A model generated the notes under the pieces. It was given only the letters and a program-made list of their open reading frames with translations. It had not been told where the DNA came from and ran no database searches. A program made the translations under genes and the position numbers. Below are positions 1-7,302 of a stretch of 25,768 bases of DNA, one piece after another. Position 1 is the first letter of the stretch. Every line of letters begins with the position of its first letter. Origin of the DNA: Caulobacter sp. CCH9-E1 (GTDB taxonomy: Bacteria; Pseudomonadota; Alphaproteobacteria; Caulobacterales; Caulobacteraceae); NCBI RefSeq assembly GCF_001556515.1, contig NZ_LSJA01000126.1, positions 1-25,768 on the forward strand, given 5' to 3'.

Positions 1-1
1 G

Positions 2-55
2 TCAACCCACCCCGACGTCATCAACGCCGACCTGCTGGCCTTCTTCAAGGCGTAG
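2..55 (+). CDS. C-terminal end of a probable alpha/beta hydrolase (partial)
   Basis: Only the last 17 codons and a TAG stop at 53-55 are inside the window; the gene starts upstream of base 1. The visible tail reads STHPDVINADLLAFFKA. A His-Pro-x-x-Val-Asn-x-x-Leu-Leu-x-Phe-Phe ending is typical of the last helix of alpha/beta-hydrolase-fold enzymes, where it follows the catalytic His loop. That family assignment is inferred from a very short stretch, so the substrate cannot be named. The gene is convergent with the acyl-CoA dehydrogenase at 194-1951, and a palindromic repeat lies between them. Confidence 0.45.
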   Translation, partial: STHPDVINADLLAFFKA

Positions 56-72
56 GGCTGAACGCGCAAAAA

Positions 73-175
73 GTGTCATCCCGGGCGGCGTAGCCGACCC
101 GGGGACCCAGGGGCCGGCGCACCGCCGCTCGCCCCTGGGTCCGGGCTCTCCGCTTCGCTGCGGCCGGGATGACAC
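73..175. repeat. Dispersed intergenic palindromic repeat, full-length copy A
   Basis: The element is bounded by a perfect 12-base inverted repeat, GTGTCATCCCGG (73-84) and CCGGGATGACAC (164-175). A second perfect inverted pair lies inside, GGACCCAGGGGC (103-114) and GCCCCTGGGTCC (131-142), so the single strand can fold into a branched or long hairpin. Related copies are at 10503-10544 and 18614-18718. It sits between two convergent genes, where it could end transcription from both sides. It encodes nothing. Confidence 0.85.
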
Positions 176-193
176 GGCTTATGAGTCCTGGCT

Positions 194-1951
194 TTACGCC
201 CCCAGAACCTCGGGCGTCATGGCCGCGAGATCCTCGGCCCCCAGCATGACCCCGGCCGCCGCGCCAGGGACTTGCGCCAATACGCTCTCGGCGAACACAC
301 GGGCCAGGGCCCGTTTGCTCTCGGCCCAGGCCGCGTCGGCTTCGCCCGAGGCCGCCAGGGCGCCCTTCGCCAGCATCCAGCCGCCGACCACGTCGCCCAG
401 CAGCTTTAGATAGGCCGTGGCGCCCGAGAGGGCGTCGGGCATGGCCTTGGCGCGGCGCTCGACCAGCCAGGCGGTCGCGCTGGCGGCGGCGCCGAGGGCG
501 GCCTCCAGGCGCAGACCCACGCCCTTAAGATCCGTGCCCTTCAGGTCTTCGATCGTATCGCGGATGTCGTCCATCAGGTCGGCGACGGCTTGGCCCTCGG
601 CCAGCGACAGCTTGCGGCCCACGAGGTCGATGGCCTGGATGCCGTTGGTGCCCTCGTAGATCGGGGCGATGCGGGCGTCGCGATAATGCTGGGCCGCGCC
701 GGTCTCCTCGATGAAGCCCATGCCCCCGTGAATTTGGACGCCCTGCGAGGCCACCCAGACGCCGACGTCGGTCGACCAGGCCTTGGCGATGGGCGTCAGC
801 AGCTCCTCGCGCAGCTTGGCGCTGGTCCGGGTCGTCTCGTCGGACGCGGCGCGCGCCAGGTCGGCGGCGACGGCGGTCGACAGGCAGATTCCGCGCGCGG
901 CCTCGATATGGGCCTTCATCAGCACCAGAGAGCGCCGCACGTCCGGATGATCGAACAGGCGCGAGGGATAGGCGCCGGTCCAGGCCGAGCGGCCCTGGGC
1001 CCGGTCCTGGCTGAAGGCCAGCGCCTGCTGGTAGGCCCGTTCGGCGATGGCGGCGCCTTGCGTCCCGACCTGCAGGCGCGCGGCGTTCATCATCGTGAAC
1101 ATGTTGGGCAGGCCCTGGCCCAAGCCTCCGACCAGCTCGGCCTTGGCGCCCTCGAACAGCATCACGCAGGTGGGCGAGCCGTGGATGCCCAGCTTGTGCT
1201 CCAGCCCGCCGGCGCGCAGGGCGTTGGCTTCGCCCAGCTTGCCGTCCTCGCCGACCAGCACCTTGGGCGCCAGGAACAGCGAGATCCCCTTCACGCCGGG
1301 AGGCGCGTCGGGCGTGCGGGCCAGCACCAGGTGGACGATGTTGTCGGCCGCGTCGTGGTCGCCCCAGGTGATGTAGATCTTCTGGCCGGTGATCCGCCAG
1401 CCGCCCTCGCCATCCGGCGTGGCCACCGTGGTCAGCGCCGCCAGGTCCGAGCCGGCCTGCGGCTCGGTCAGGTTCATGGTGCCGGTCCATTCGCCCGACA
1501 CCAGCTTGGGCAGATAGAGCGCCTTCTGGCGGTCCGAGCCGTGGTGGTCCAGCGCCTCGATCGCGCCCAGGCTCAGCATCGGGCAGAGGCCGAAGGCCAT
1601 GTTGGCCGCCTGGATCATCTCCAGCACCGCCACTTCCAGCGTCTTGGGCAGGCCCTGGCCGCCGTGCTCGGGCGCGGCGGCCAGGCCCGCCCAGCCGCCC
1701 TCGGCGAACTGCTTGTAGGCGTCGGCGAAGCCCGGGGCGCAGCGGACGACGCCGTTCTCGAGCCTGGCCCCGACCAGGTCGCCCTGTCTGTTCAGCGGGG
1801 CCAGCACGTCGGCGGCGAAGGCGCCGGCCGCTTCCAGCACCGCCGCCACCGTGTCGGCGTCGGCCTCGGGAAAGGCGTCGGCCAGTCGGTCGAAGCCCGC
1901 CGCGTGGCGCAGCGAGAAGGCGAGGTCGCGGACGGGGGCGCGGAAGGTCAT
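194..1951 (-). CDS. Acyl-CoA dehydrogenase, long DmdC/FadE-like form
   Basis: This 585-aa flavoprotein should oxidise an acyl-CoA thioester to the 2-enoyl-CoA in a beta-oxidation-type reaction, passing electrons to electron-transfer flavoprotein. The N-terminal helical domain is followed by the FAD/substrate motif MNLTEPQAGSD near residue 160. The C-terminal helical domain carries QIHGGMGF and then APIYEGTNGIQA, in which the Glu matches the usual catalytic base. At about 585 aa it is longer than the classic 380-aa enzymes and has the extra C-terminal helical region of the group that includes 3-methylmercaptopropionyl-CoA dehydrogenase; chain-length preference cannot be told from sequence. I chose the ATG at 1949-1951 because the protein then begins MTFRAPVRDL, as family members do, and a GGAG lies 10 bases upstream; the open frame continues 19 codons further without similarity. 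Confidence 0.9.
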   Translation of the reverse strand: MTFRAPVRDLAFSLRHAAGFDRLADAFPEADADTVAAVLEAAGAFAADVLAPLNRQGDLVGARLENGVVRCAPGFADAYKQFAEGGWAGLAAAPEHGGQGLPKTLEVAVLEMIQAANMAFGLCPMLSLGAIEALDHHGSDRQKALYLPKLVSGEWTGTMNLTEPQAGSDLAALTTVATPDGEGGWRITGQKIYITWGDHDAADNIVHLVLARTPDAPPGVKGISLFLAPKVLVGEDGKLGEANALRAGGLEHKLGIHGSPTCVMLFEGAKAELVGGLGQGLPNMFTMMNAARLQVGTQGAAIAERAYQQALAFSQDRAQGRSAWTGAYPSRLFDHPDVRRSLVLMKAHIEAARGICLSTAVAADLARAASDETTRTSAKLREELLTPIAKAWSTDVGVWVASQGVQIHGGMGFIEETGAAQHYRDARIAPIYEGTNGIQAIDLVGRKLSLAEGQAVADLMDDIRDTIEDLKGTDLKGVGLRLEAALGAAASATAWLVERRAKAMPDALSGATAYLKLLGDVVGGWMLAKGALAASGEADAAWAESKRALARVFAESVLAQVPGAAAGVMLGAEDLAAMTPEVLGA

Positions 1952-2097
1952 GGCCAGCAAGCTCCAGGTTATCGGCGTTCTCTTTAGGCGCGTGGGCTCG
2001 CCGCGCAAAGCCGTCCGCAGATTTGTTCGCCGGGTAACGATCTCGTGATCCGAAAGGCCTTCAAAGCCATGCTGGAGTGATTAAGTCGGGAAACCGT

Positions 2098-2116
2098 AAC
2101 TAGTTCTGTTCTAGTT
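2098..2116. promoter_or_regulatory. Inverted repeat just upstream of the yceI ribosome site
   Basis: AACTAG (2098-2103) and CTAGTT (2111-2116) form a perfect 6-base inverted repeat with a 7-base spacer, two bases before the AAGGAG ribosome-binding site at 2119-2124. The tract is unusually AT-rich for this genome. It could be an operator for the YceI gene or a small leader hairpin. It also contains GTTC-N7-GTTT (2103-2117), one base short of the alphaproteobacterial LexA box GTTC-N7-GTTC. No convincing -35/-10 pair was found, so the role is a guess. Confidence 0.3.
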
Positions 2117-2134
2117 TGAAGGAGAAACTTCTCG

Positions 2135-2767
2135 ATGTTCCGCCCCTACGCCTATGCCGCCCTCGCGGCGACCCTGTTCGCCGCCCCGGCCGCCCTGGCC
2201 GCGCCGGGCGTCACCTCCACCAAGCCCGCCGATCTTCCGGCCGGCCACTACGTGCTCGACAAGACCCACGCCTCGGTCGTGGGCAAGATCAAGCACATGG
2301 GCTTCTCGAACTACCAGTTCCGCTTCACCAAGGTGGACGCCGAGTTCACCTACGACCCCAAGGCTCCGCAGGACGCCAAGATCAAGGTGACCGTCGACCC
2401 GGCCTCGATCGACACCTCGACCGGCGCCGACGCCTTCGGCCTGAAGTTCAACAAGGAGCTGGCCGGCGATGGCTGGCTGGAAGCGAACAAGTTCCCGACT
2501 TCGACCTTTGTCTCGACCAAGGTCGAGCCGGGTCCGGGCCAGACCGGCAAGGTCTATGGCGACTTCACCCTGCACGGCGTGACCAAGCCGATCGTGCTGG
2601 ACGTGACCTTCAATGGCGTGGGCTCCAGCTTCGCGCCGGGCAGCGTCAAGACGGGCTTCTCGGCCACGACCACGATCAAGCGTTCGGACTTTGGCGTCAG
2701 CAAGTACGTCCCGCTGGTCGCCGACGACGTCGCGCTGAGCATCGAAGTCGAGTTCGACAAGAAGTAA
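2135..2767 (+). CDS. YceI-family periplasmic lipid-binding protein
   Basis: The 210-aa product has a cleavable signal peptide (about residues 1-23, a hydrophobic Ala/Leu core ending ALAA) and one YceI domain. YceI proteins are secreted lipocalin-like beta barrels that bind polyisoprenoids such as ubiquinone precursors in the periplasm. Family features seen are the opening YVLDKTHASV, the central FGLKFNKELAGDGWLEANKFP segment (the usual D-F-F-D-x-x-x-x-P region), GDFTLHGVTKPIVLDV, and the closing FGVSKYVPLVADDVALSIE. The start has a strong AAGGAG 10 bases upstream. The next gene carries a second YceI domain fused to a cytochrome b561, separated by 72 bases holding a hairpin, so the two probably work on the same quinone-related chemistry. 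The exact ligand is unknown. Confidence 0.9.
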   Translation: MFRPYAYAALAATLFAAPAALAAPGVTSTKPADLPAGHYVLDKTHASVVGKIKHMGFSNYQFRFTKVDAEFTYDPKAPQDAKIKVTVDPASIDTSTGADAFGLKFNKELAGDGWLEANKFPTSTFVSTKVEPGPGQTGKVYGDFTLHGVTKPIVLDVTFNGVGSSFAPGSVKTGFSATTTIKRSDFGVSKYVPLVADDVALSIEVEFDKK

Positions 2768-2781
2768 GCTGTTTAAGTCAT

Positions 2782-2805
2782 GCGCCGGTCCTTCGGGATC
2801 GGCGC
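2782..2805 (+). terminator. UUCG hairpin between yceI and the b561-YceI gene
   Basis: GCGCCGGTCC (2782-2791), the loop TTCG, and GGATCGGCGC (2796-2805) form a 10-bp stem with one G-U pair and the very stable C(UUCG)G tetraloop. The following bases are only moderately T-rich (GTTTCTCGTCT), so it may be a partial terminator or a 3'-end stabiliser of the yceI message that lowers read-through into the downstream gene. Confidence 0.5.
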
Positions 2806-2839
2806 AAGGCGTTTCTCGTCTATCTGCCTGGAGTGATCG

Positions 2840-4147
2840 ATGGCCGTGACCCGCACCCGCTACACGACGGTGGCGATTGTCCTGCACTGGTTGATCGCGG
2901 CGGCCATTATCTTCCAGATCATCATCGGTTGGCGCATGGGCGACGGGCCGAAGGGCTCGCCCACGACCTTCGCCCTCTTCCAGCTGCACAAGTCGATCGG
3001 CTTCACGATCCTGCTGCTCAGCGTGGCGCGCCTGGCCTGGCGGATCTTCAACCGGACGCCGGCCCCTCCTGTCCATCAACCGCGCTGGGAGCAGATCGCC
3101 TCGAAGATCGTCCACGTCGGTTTCTATGTGATCATGATCGGCCTGCCGCTGACGGGCTGGATCCTGGTCTCGACCAGCCGGGTGGTCGTGCCGACCCTGT
3201 GGTGGGGCGTCATCCCGTGGCCGCACCTGCCGGGCCTGCCCGAACTGGCCGCCGGTCCCAAGCACGTCTGGCACGAGATCGGCGAGATCGGTCACGGCGT
3301 GCTGGTCAAGCTGACCTATCTGCTGCTCGCCCTGCACCTGGGCGCCGTGGCCAAGCACCAGGTCCTCGACAAGGACGAGGTGTTCCAGAACATGGCCCCG
3401 GGCGCCAAGCCCGGCCTGAAGGAGCCGCGCGTCTGGCTGGCCGCCGCCGGACTCGCGGCGGTGATCGCCGCTGGCTACCTCTTCACCCCGACGCTCAAGG
3501 TCGCCCAGTCCGCGCCGCCGCCGGCCCCAGCCGCAGAAATCCCAGCTATCGCCGAGCCCGCCACGCCGACGCCGGCCGAGACCGCCGTTGCGGCCGTCGA
3601 AGCCGCCAAACCTGAAGCTGTCGCCGCCGAAGCGCCGCCCGCCCTGAAGGACCCCGTCGCCTGGGCCGTGCAGAAGGGCGCCGCCCTGACCTTCTCGGCG
3701 ACGTGGTCGGGAACGCCCATCGAGGGGCGCTTCAACCGCTGGACGGCCGACATCCTGTTCTCGCCCGAGGCGCTGGACCGCTCGAAGCTGACCGTCAGCA
3801 TCGACATGGGCTCGGCCGTGACCGGCGACGACCAGCGCGATCAGAGCCTGCCCAGCGGCGACTTCTTCGACACCGCCGAGCATCCGAAGGCGATCTTCAC
3901 GGCCGCGAAGTTCCGCAAGACGGGCGAGGGCCAGTACGTCGCCGACGGAACCCTGGACCTGCGCGGCGTGAAAAAGCCGCTCAGCCTGCCGTTTTCCTTG
4001 AAGATCGTCGGCGACACGGCGACCGCGCGCGGTGTAACCACCCTCGACCGGACCACGTTCGGGGTTGGACAGGGCGAATGGGCGTCTACGGATCAGATCG
4101 CGGCCAAGGTGAAGGTCAGCTTCTCGCTGACCGCCAAGCGGAAATAG
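2840..4147 (+). CDS. Cytochrome b561 - YceI fusion protein
   Basis: This 435-aa protein joins two families. Residues 1 to about 180 are a bacterial cytochrome b561 with four membrane helices. The histidines H16 (helix 1), H50 (helix 2), H145/H152 and H166 (later helices) are placed to hold haem b, as in the quinol-oxidising CybB group. A fifth hydrophobic segment spans about 198-215. An Ala/Pro/Glu-rich linker follows (about 223-270), then a YceI barrel (about 277-435) with DFFDTAEHPKAIF, GTLDLRGVKKPLSL and TTFGVGQGEW. The layout predicts a membrane di-haem electron carrier with a tethered periplasmic isoprenoid-binding domain. GGAG at 2830-2833 marks the start. It follows a free YceI gene. 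The physiological donor and acceptor are unknown. Confidence 0.88.
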   Translation: MAVTRTRYTTVAIVLHWLIAAAIIFQIIIGWRMGDGPKGSPTTFALFQLHKSIGFTILLLSVARLAWRIFNRTPAPPVHQPRWEQIASKIVHVGFYVIMIGLPLTGWILVSTSRVVVPTLWWGVIPWPHLPGLPELAAGPKHVWHEIGEIGHGVLVKLTYLLLALHLGAVAKHQVLDKDEVFQNMAPGAKPGLKEPRVWLAAAGLAAVIAAGYLFTPTLKVAQSAPPPAPAAEIPAIAEPATPTPAETAVAAVEAAKPEAVAAEAPPALKDPVAWAVQKGAALTFSATWSGTPIEGRFNRWTADILFSPEALDRSKLTVSIDMGSAVTGDDQRDQSLPSGDFFDTAEHPKAIFTAAKFRKTGEGQYVADGTLDLRGVKKPLSLPFSLKIVGDTATARGVTTLDRTTFGVGQGEWASTDQIAAKVKVSFSLTAKRK

Positions 4148-5055
4148 AGGCGGCCGCCAGCGCGTTGCGCGCCGGCGGGCTGGTCATCCTGCCGACCGAG
4201 ACGGTCTACGGCCTGGGCGCCGACGCGGCCAATCCGACGGCGGTGGCGGCGATCTTCGAGGCCAAGGGCCGGCCGCGCTTCAACCCGCTGATCGCCCACG
4301 TCGCCGACCTGGAGACCGCCGAACGGATCGCCGACTTCGACCAGCGCGCCCGCGACCTGGCGCGCGAATTCTGGCCGGGTCCCCTGACCATCGTCGCGCC
4401 GATCAAGGACGCCTCGGCGGTTTGCGACCTGGCCCGCGCGGGCCTCGACACCGTCGCCATCCGCGTGCCGCGCCATCCGATCTCCCGCGCCGTGCTGGCG
4501 GCGTTCGGCGGCGCGGTCGTGGCGCCCTCGGCCAACCGCTCGGGTCGTCCCAGCCCGACCACCTATGCCGACGCCGTGTCCGAAACGGGCGACAAGGCCG
4601 CCGCGGCCCTCGACGGCGGGCCCTGCGCGGTGGGCCTGGAATCCACGGTCGTCTCGGTGCTGGACGGACAGGCGCGCCTGCTGCGGCCCGGCGCGGTGAC
4701 CCGCGTCCAGTTGCAGCAGATCGTTGGCCCGTTGGCCGAGGCCGACGACGACGCCAAGCGCTCGCCGGGGCGTCTGGCCCTGCACTACGCCCCGGACGCG
4801 CCGGTGAGGATCAACGCCAAGGCGCCCGAGCCGGGCGAGGCGTTCCTGGCGTTCGGCGGCGGCGCCAGCGGGGAGGGGGTGTTCAACCTCAGCCCGACCG
4901 GCGATCTGGCCGAGGCCGCGGCGAACCTCTTTTCATATCTCCGCGCCGCTGACCGCACCCACCCTTCCGCCATCGCCGTCGCGCCCATTCCCCAGGAGGG
5001 GCTGGGCGAGGCGATCAACGACCGGCTGCGCCGCGCGGCCGGCTTCATCGGCTGA
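4078..5055 (+). CDS. tsaC: L-threonylcarbamoyladenylate synthase (TsaC/Sua5 type)
   Basis: The enzyme makes threonylcarbamoyl-AMP from threonine, bicarbonate and ATP, the first step of the universal t6A37 tRNA modification in the cytoplasm. The YrdC domain shows LPTETVYGLGADA, FEAKGRPRFNPL (the KxR nucleotide-binding signature), VAIRVPRHP and APSANRSGRPSPTT. After about residue 200 comes the Sua5 extension, starting with SPGRLALHYAPDAP. At 325 aa this is the long Sua5-like form. The only ATG in frame before the conserved AGGLVILPTE is 4078-4080, which gives a 70-base out-of-frame overlap with the upstream fusion gene; a TTG at 4165 is possible but would cut into the first conserved helix. Function is secure, the start less so. 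Confidence 0.87.
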   Translation: MGVYGSDRGQGEGQLLADRQAEIEAAASALRAGGLVILPTETVYGLGADAANPTAVAAIFEAKGRPRFNPLIAHVADLETAERIADFDQRARDLAREFWPGPLTIVAPIKDASAVCDLARAGLDTVAIRVPRHPISRAVLAAFGGAVVAPSANRSGRPSPTTYADAVSETGDKAAAALDGGPCAVGLESTVVSVLDGQARLLRPGAVTRVQLQQIVGPLAEADDDAKRSPGRLALHYAPDAPVRINAKAPEPGEAFLAFGGGASGEGVFNLSPTGDLAEAAANLFSYLRAADRTHPSAIAVAPIPQEGLGEAINDRLRRAAGFIG

Positions 5056-5079
5056 CCTTTCGAGCGTAAGGTAGCGACC

Positions 5080-6489
5080 ATGACCAAGCCCGTTCCCGCC
5101 GATGTCGTCTCCCGCCTGAAGGCCGTGCTCGGCGAGGGCGGCTGGAGTCAGGATCCGGACGTGATCGCGCCGATGCTGGTCGAGTGGCGCGGTCGCTGGA
5201 AGGGCGAGACGCCGCTACTGATCACCCCGCGCACGACGGCCGAGGTCGCGGCGGTCGTCGGCATCTGCGCGGCCGAGGGCGTGGCGATTACCCCCCAGGG
5301 CGGCAACACCGGCCTCGTCGCCGGCCAGATTCCGCACGGCGAGATTCTGCTCTCGACCCGCAAGCTGACCGCCGTCCGCGATGTCGATCCGATCGACGAC
5401 GCCATGGTGCTGGAGGCGGGAGTCACGCTCTACGAAGCCCACCAGCAGGCCGCCAAGGTCGGTCGACGGTTCACGGTCGGCGTCGCCTCCGAAGGCTCCT
5501 GCACGATCGGCGGGCTGATCTCGACCAATGCCGGCGGCACGGCCGTCCTGCGCTACGGCATGATGCGCGAGCAGGTGCTGGGCGTCGAGGCGGTGCTGCC
5601 CAATGGCGAGATCTGGAACGGCCTGAAGCGCCTGCGCAAGGACAACACCGGCTACGACCTCAAGCAGCTGCTGATCGGGGCCGAGGGCACCCTGGGGGTT
5701 GTCACCGCCGCCAGCCTGAAGATCCAGGCGCCGCTGGCCTCGCGGGCCGTGGCGATCGTCGGCCTGGGCTCGCCGGCCGACGCCATCCAGCTGCTCGCCC
5801 GCGCCAAGGAGGAGACCGGCGGCTCGGTCGAGGCGTTCGAGCTGATGGGTCTGATGGGCTTTGCGCTCACCATCCGCAACGTGCCGGGCCTGCGCGACCC
5901 GCTGCCGACCGAGCATCCCTGGTACGTGCTGATCGAGATCGCCAGCGGCGAGCCCGGCGCGGCGGATGCGGCGCTGGAGCGGCTGCTGACCGGCGCCCTG
6001 GAGAGCGGCTTGATCGCCGACGCCGCCGTCGCCCAGACCGAAGCCCAGATGAAGACCTTCTGGCACATCCGCGAAGGCCACTCCGCCGGCCAGAAGCCGG
6101 AAGGGGCGGTGTGGAAGCACGACGTGTCGGTGCCGGTGTCCAAGATCCCGGACTTCATCGCCCGCGCCGACGCCGCGATCGAGCAGGCCTTCCCGGGGAC
6201 GCGGATCATCGCCTTCGGCCATGTCGGCGACGGCAACGTACACTACGATGTGCTCAAGCCCGTCGGCGCGGACGACGACGCCCATGACGTCCAGCGCGAG
6301 GCCGGGGCGAAGGTCGTCCACGACATCGCCGCCAGCTTCTCGGGCTCGATCAGCGCCGAGCACGGCCTGGGGGCGATGAAGACGGCCGAGGCCCTGACCT
6401 ACAAGGATCCGATCGAGGTCGCGGCCCTGCGGGCGATCCGCCAGGCGCTGGACCCCAAGCGGATCATGAACCCGCGGGTTCTGTTCTAG
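5080..6489 (+). CDS. FAD-binding 2-hydroxyacid dehydrogenase (D-2-hydroxyglutarate dehydrogenase-like)
   Basis: The 469-aa product belongs to the GlcD/D2HGDH/D-lactate dehydrogenase family, which oxidises D-2-hydroxyacids with FAD. The N-terminal PCMH FAD domain has TPQGGNTGLVAG, GSCTIGGLISTNAGG and YDLKQLLIGAEGTLG. The C-terminal FAD-oxidase domain has the metal/substrate motifs FGHVGDGNVHYD and ISAEHGLGAMK near residues 385-430, and ends with the usual LDPKRIMNPRVLF. The length and absence of an Fe-S extension fit the D2HGDH branch rather than full-length D-lactate dehydrogenases such as Dld. The start lies 24 bases after tsaC with an AAGG upstream, so it may be co-transcribed. The exact substrate is inferred, not proven. 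Confidence 0.88.
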   Translation: MTKPVPADVVSRLKAVLGEGGWSQDPDVIAPMLVEWRGRWKGETPLLITPRTTAEVAAVVGICAAEGVAITPQGGNTGLVAGQIPHGEILLSTRKLTAVRDVDPIDDAMVLEAGVTLYEAHQQAAKVGRRFTVGVASEGSCTIGGLISTNAGGTAVLRYGMMREQVLGVEAVLPNGEIWNGLKRLRKDNTGYDLKQLLIGAEGTLGVVTAASLKIQAPLASRAVAIVGLGSPADAIQLLARAKEETGGSVEAFELMGLMGFALTIRNVPGLRDPLPTEHPWYVLIEIASGEPGAADAALERLLTGALESGLIADAAVAQTEAQMKTFWHIREGHSAGQKPEGAVWKHDVSVPVSKIPDFIARADAAIEQAFPGTRIIAFGHVGDGNVHYDVLKPVGADDDAHDVQREAGAKVVHDIAASFSGSISAEHGLGAMKTAEALTYKDPIEVAALRAIRQALDPKRIMNPRVLF

Positions 6490-6781
6490 CCGCCGCGCGC
6501 TTCCGCGCCCGCAGGAACAGCACCAGCATCACCGCGAAAGCGCCGGCGGGGATCGTGGCCTTGTAGAAGCCCGGCTGCGAGCCGAGGAGCAGGTTGATCG
6601 CCAGGGGAACGAAGCCCCACCGACCGGTCGTCTGCTCCATCCAGAACGCCCCGACCCCGACGAAGCACATCACCGCCCAAACGGGCCGGAACTTCAGGCT
6701 CCGGTCCCGCAGGACGAAGAACAGGGCGACGATCATCGGGATCGGCCAGGCGAGGGCGGCGGCGAGGCCTAGGGTCTGCAT
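6464..6781 (-). CDS. Small multi-pass membrane protein of unknown function
   Basis: A 105-aa protein beginning MQTLGLAAALAWPIPMIVAL. Hydrophobic segments at about 6-24, 33-48 and 76-92, with a weaker one near 57-68, suggest three or four membrane helices; the tail is basic (RARKRAAARTEPAGS). I do not recognise the family. Its last 26 bases overlap tail-to-tail with the FAD dehydrogenase. The open frame extends upstream to 7150, but that part is antisense to the DUF1801 gene and not hydrophobic, so the internal ATG at 6779-6781 is preferred. No clear ribosome site is visible. Coding is supported mainly by the coherent membrane topology. Confidence 0.6.
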   Translation of the reverse strand: MQTLGLAAALAWPIPMIVALFFVLRDRSLKFRPVWAVMCFVGVGAFWMEQTTGRWGFVPLAINLLLGSQPGFYKATIPAGAFAVMLVLFLRARKRAAARTEPAGS

Positions 6782-6853
6782 GGATCGCTGATAGCCCCGG
6801 CGCGCCGTCGGGTCGAGACTCGACAACGAGGGGCGGTGGTTCAATCTGTCCGG

Positions 6854-7252
6854 ATGAGCGGCCTCTTCCGGTTCCCAAACGCCGCGACGCGCCATCCCGA
6901 GGTTGAAGCCTGGCTCGCCGCGGACGACCCGATGTGCGCCGTCGTCCGCCCCTGGTTTGAGGCTCTGCGCGGCTTGGGATCCGACGTCCGCGAACTGCTG
7001 CACGACGGCCATCCGACGGCCTGCGTCGAGGACGCCGCGTTCGCCTATGTCGACGCCTTCAGCGCCCATGGGGCCATCGGCTTTTATCAAGGCGCCGACC
7101 TGCCGGACCCGGCGCGGCTGTTGGAGGGCGGCGGTAAACGCATGCGTCACCTGAAGCTGCGATGGGGCCAGCCCGTCGACGAGAACGCTCTGCGGGCGCT
7201 GCTGGCCGCCGCCTATGCGGATATGCGCGCCCGGGTCGAGGCGGCCGAATAG
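6854..7252 (+). CDS. DUF1801-domain protein
   Basis: The 132-aa product matches the DUF1801 pattern: a helical N-terminal half, then AYVDAFSAHGAIGFYQGADLPDPARLLEG followed by GKRMRHLKLR (shown here in two pieces) and a helical end (ALRALLAAAYADM). DUF1801 proteins are small cytoplasmic proteins with a frataxin-like fold and no settled biochemical role. I place the start at the ATG at 6854 (MSGLFRFPNA); a GTG at 6836 in the same frame would add six residues and has GAGGGG just upstream. It reads away from the small membrane gene at 6464-6781, leaving a gap of only 72 bases for both promoters. Confidence 0.75.
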   Translation: MSGLFRFPNAATRHPEVEAWLAADDPMCAVVRPWFEALRGLGSDVRELLHDGHPTACVEDAAFAYVDAFSAHGAIGFYQGADLPDPARLLEGGGKRMRHLKLRWGQPVDENALRALLAAAYADMRARVEAAE

Positions 7253-7302
7253 TCGAGCGGCGCCGCTAGCGAAGCCGGACCGAAGGCTTTATCTCCCCGG
7301 CC

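Noticed and set aside
2103..2117. Possible LexA (SOS) box upstream of yceI
   Set aside because: GTTC-N7-GTTT has one mismatch to GTTC-N7-GTTC, and the downstream gene has no link to DNA repair; one such near match is expected by chance.
2111..3883. 590-codon open frame on the minus strand
   Set aside because: It is antisense to the two YceI genes, which have clear families; its low-complexity Arg/Gly/Asp composition is a GC artefact.
5215..6363. 382-codon open frame on the minus strand
   Set aside because: Antisense shadow of the FAD dehydrogenase, whose motifs are unambiguous.
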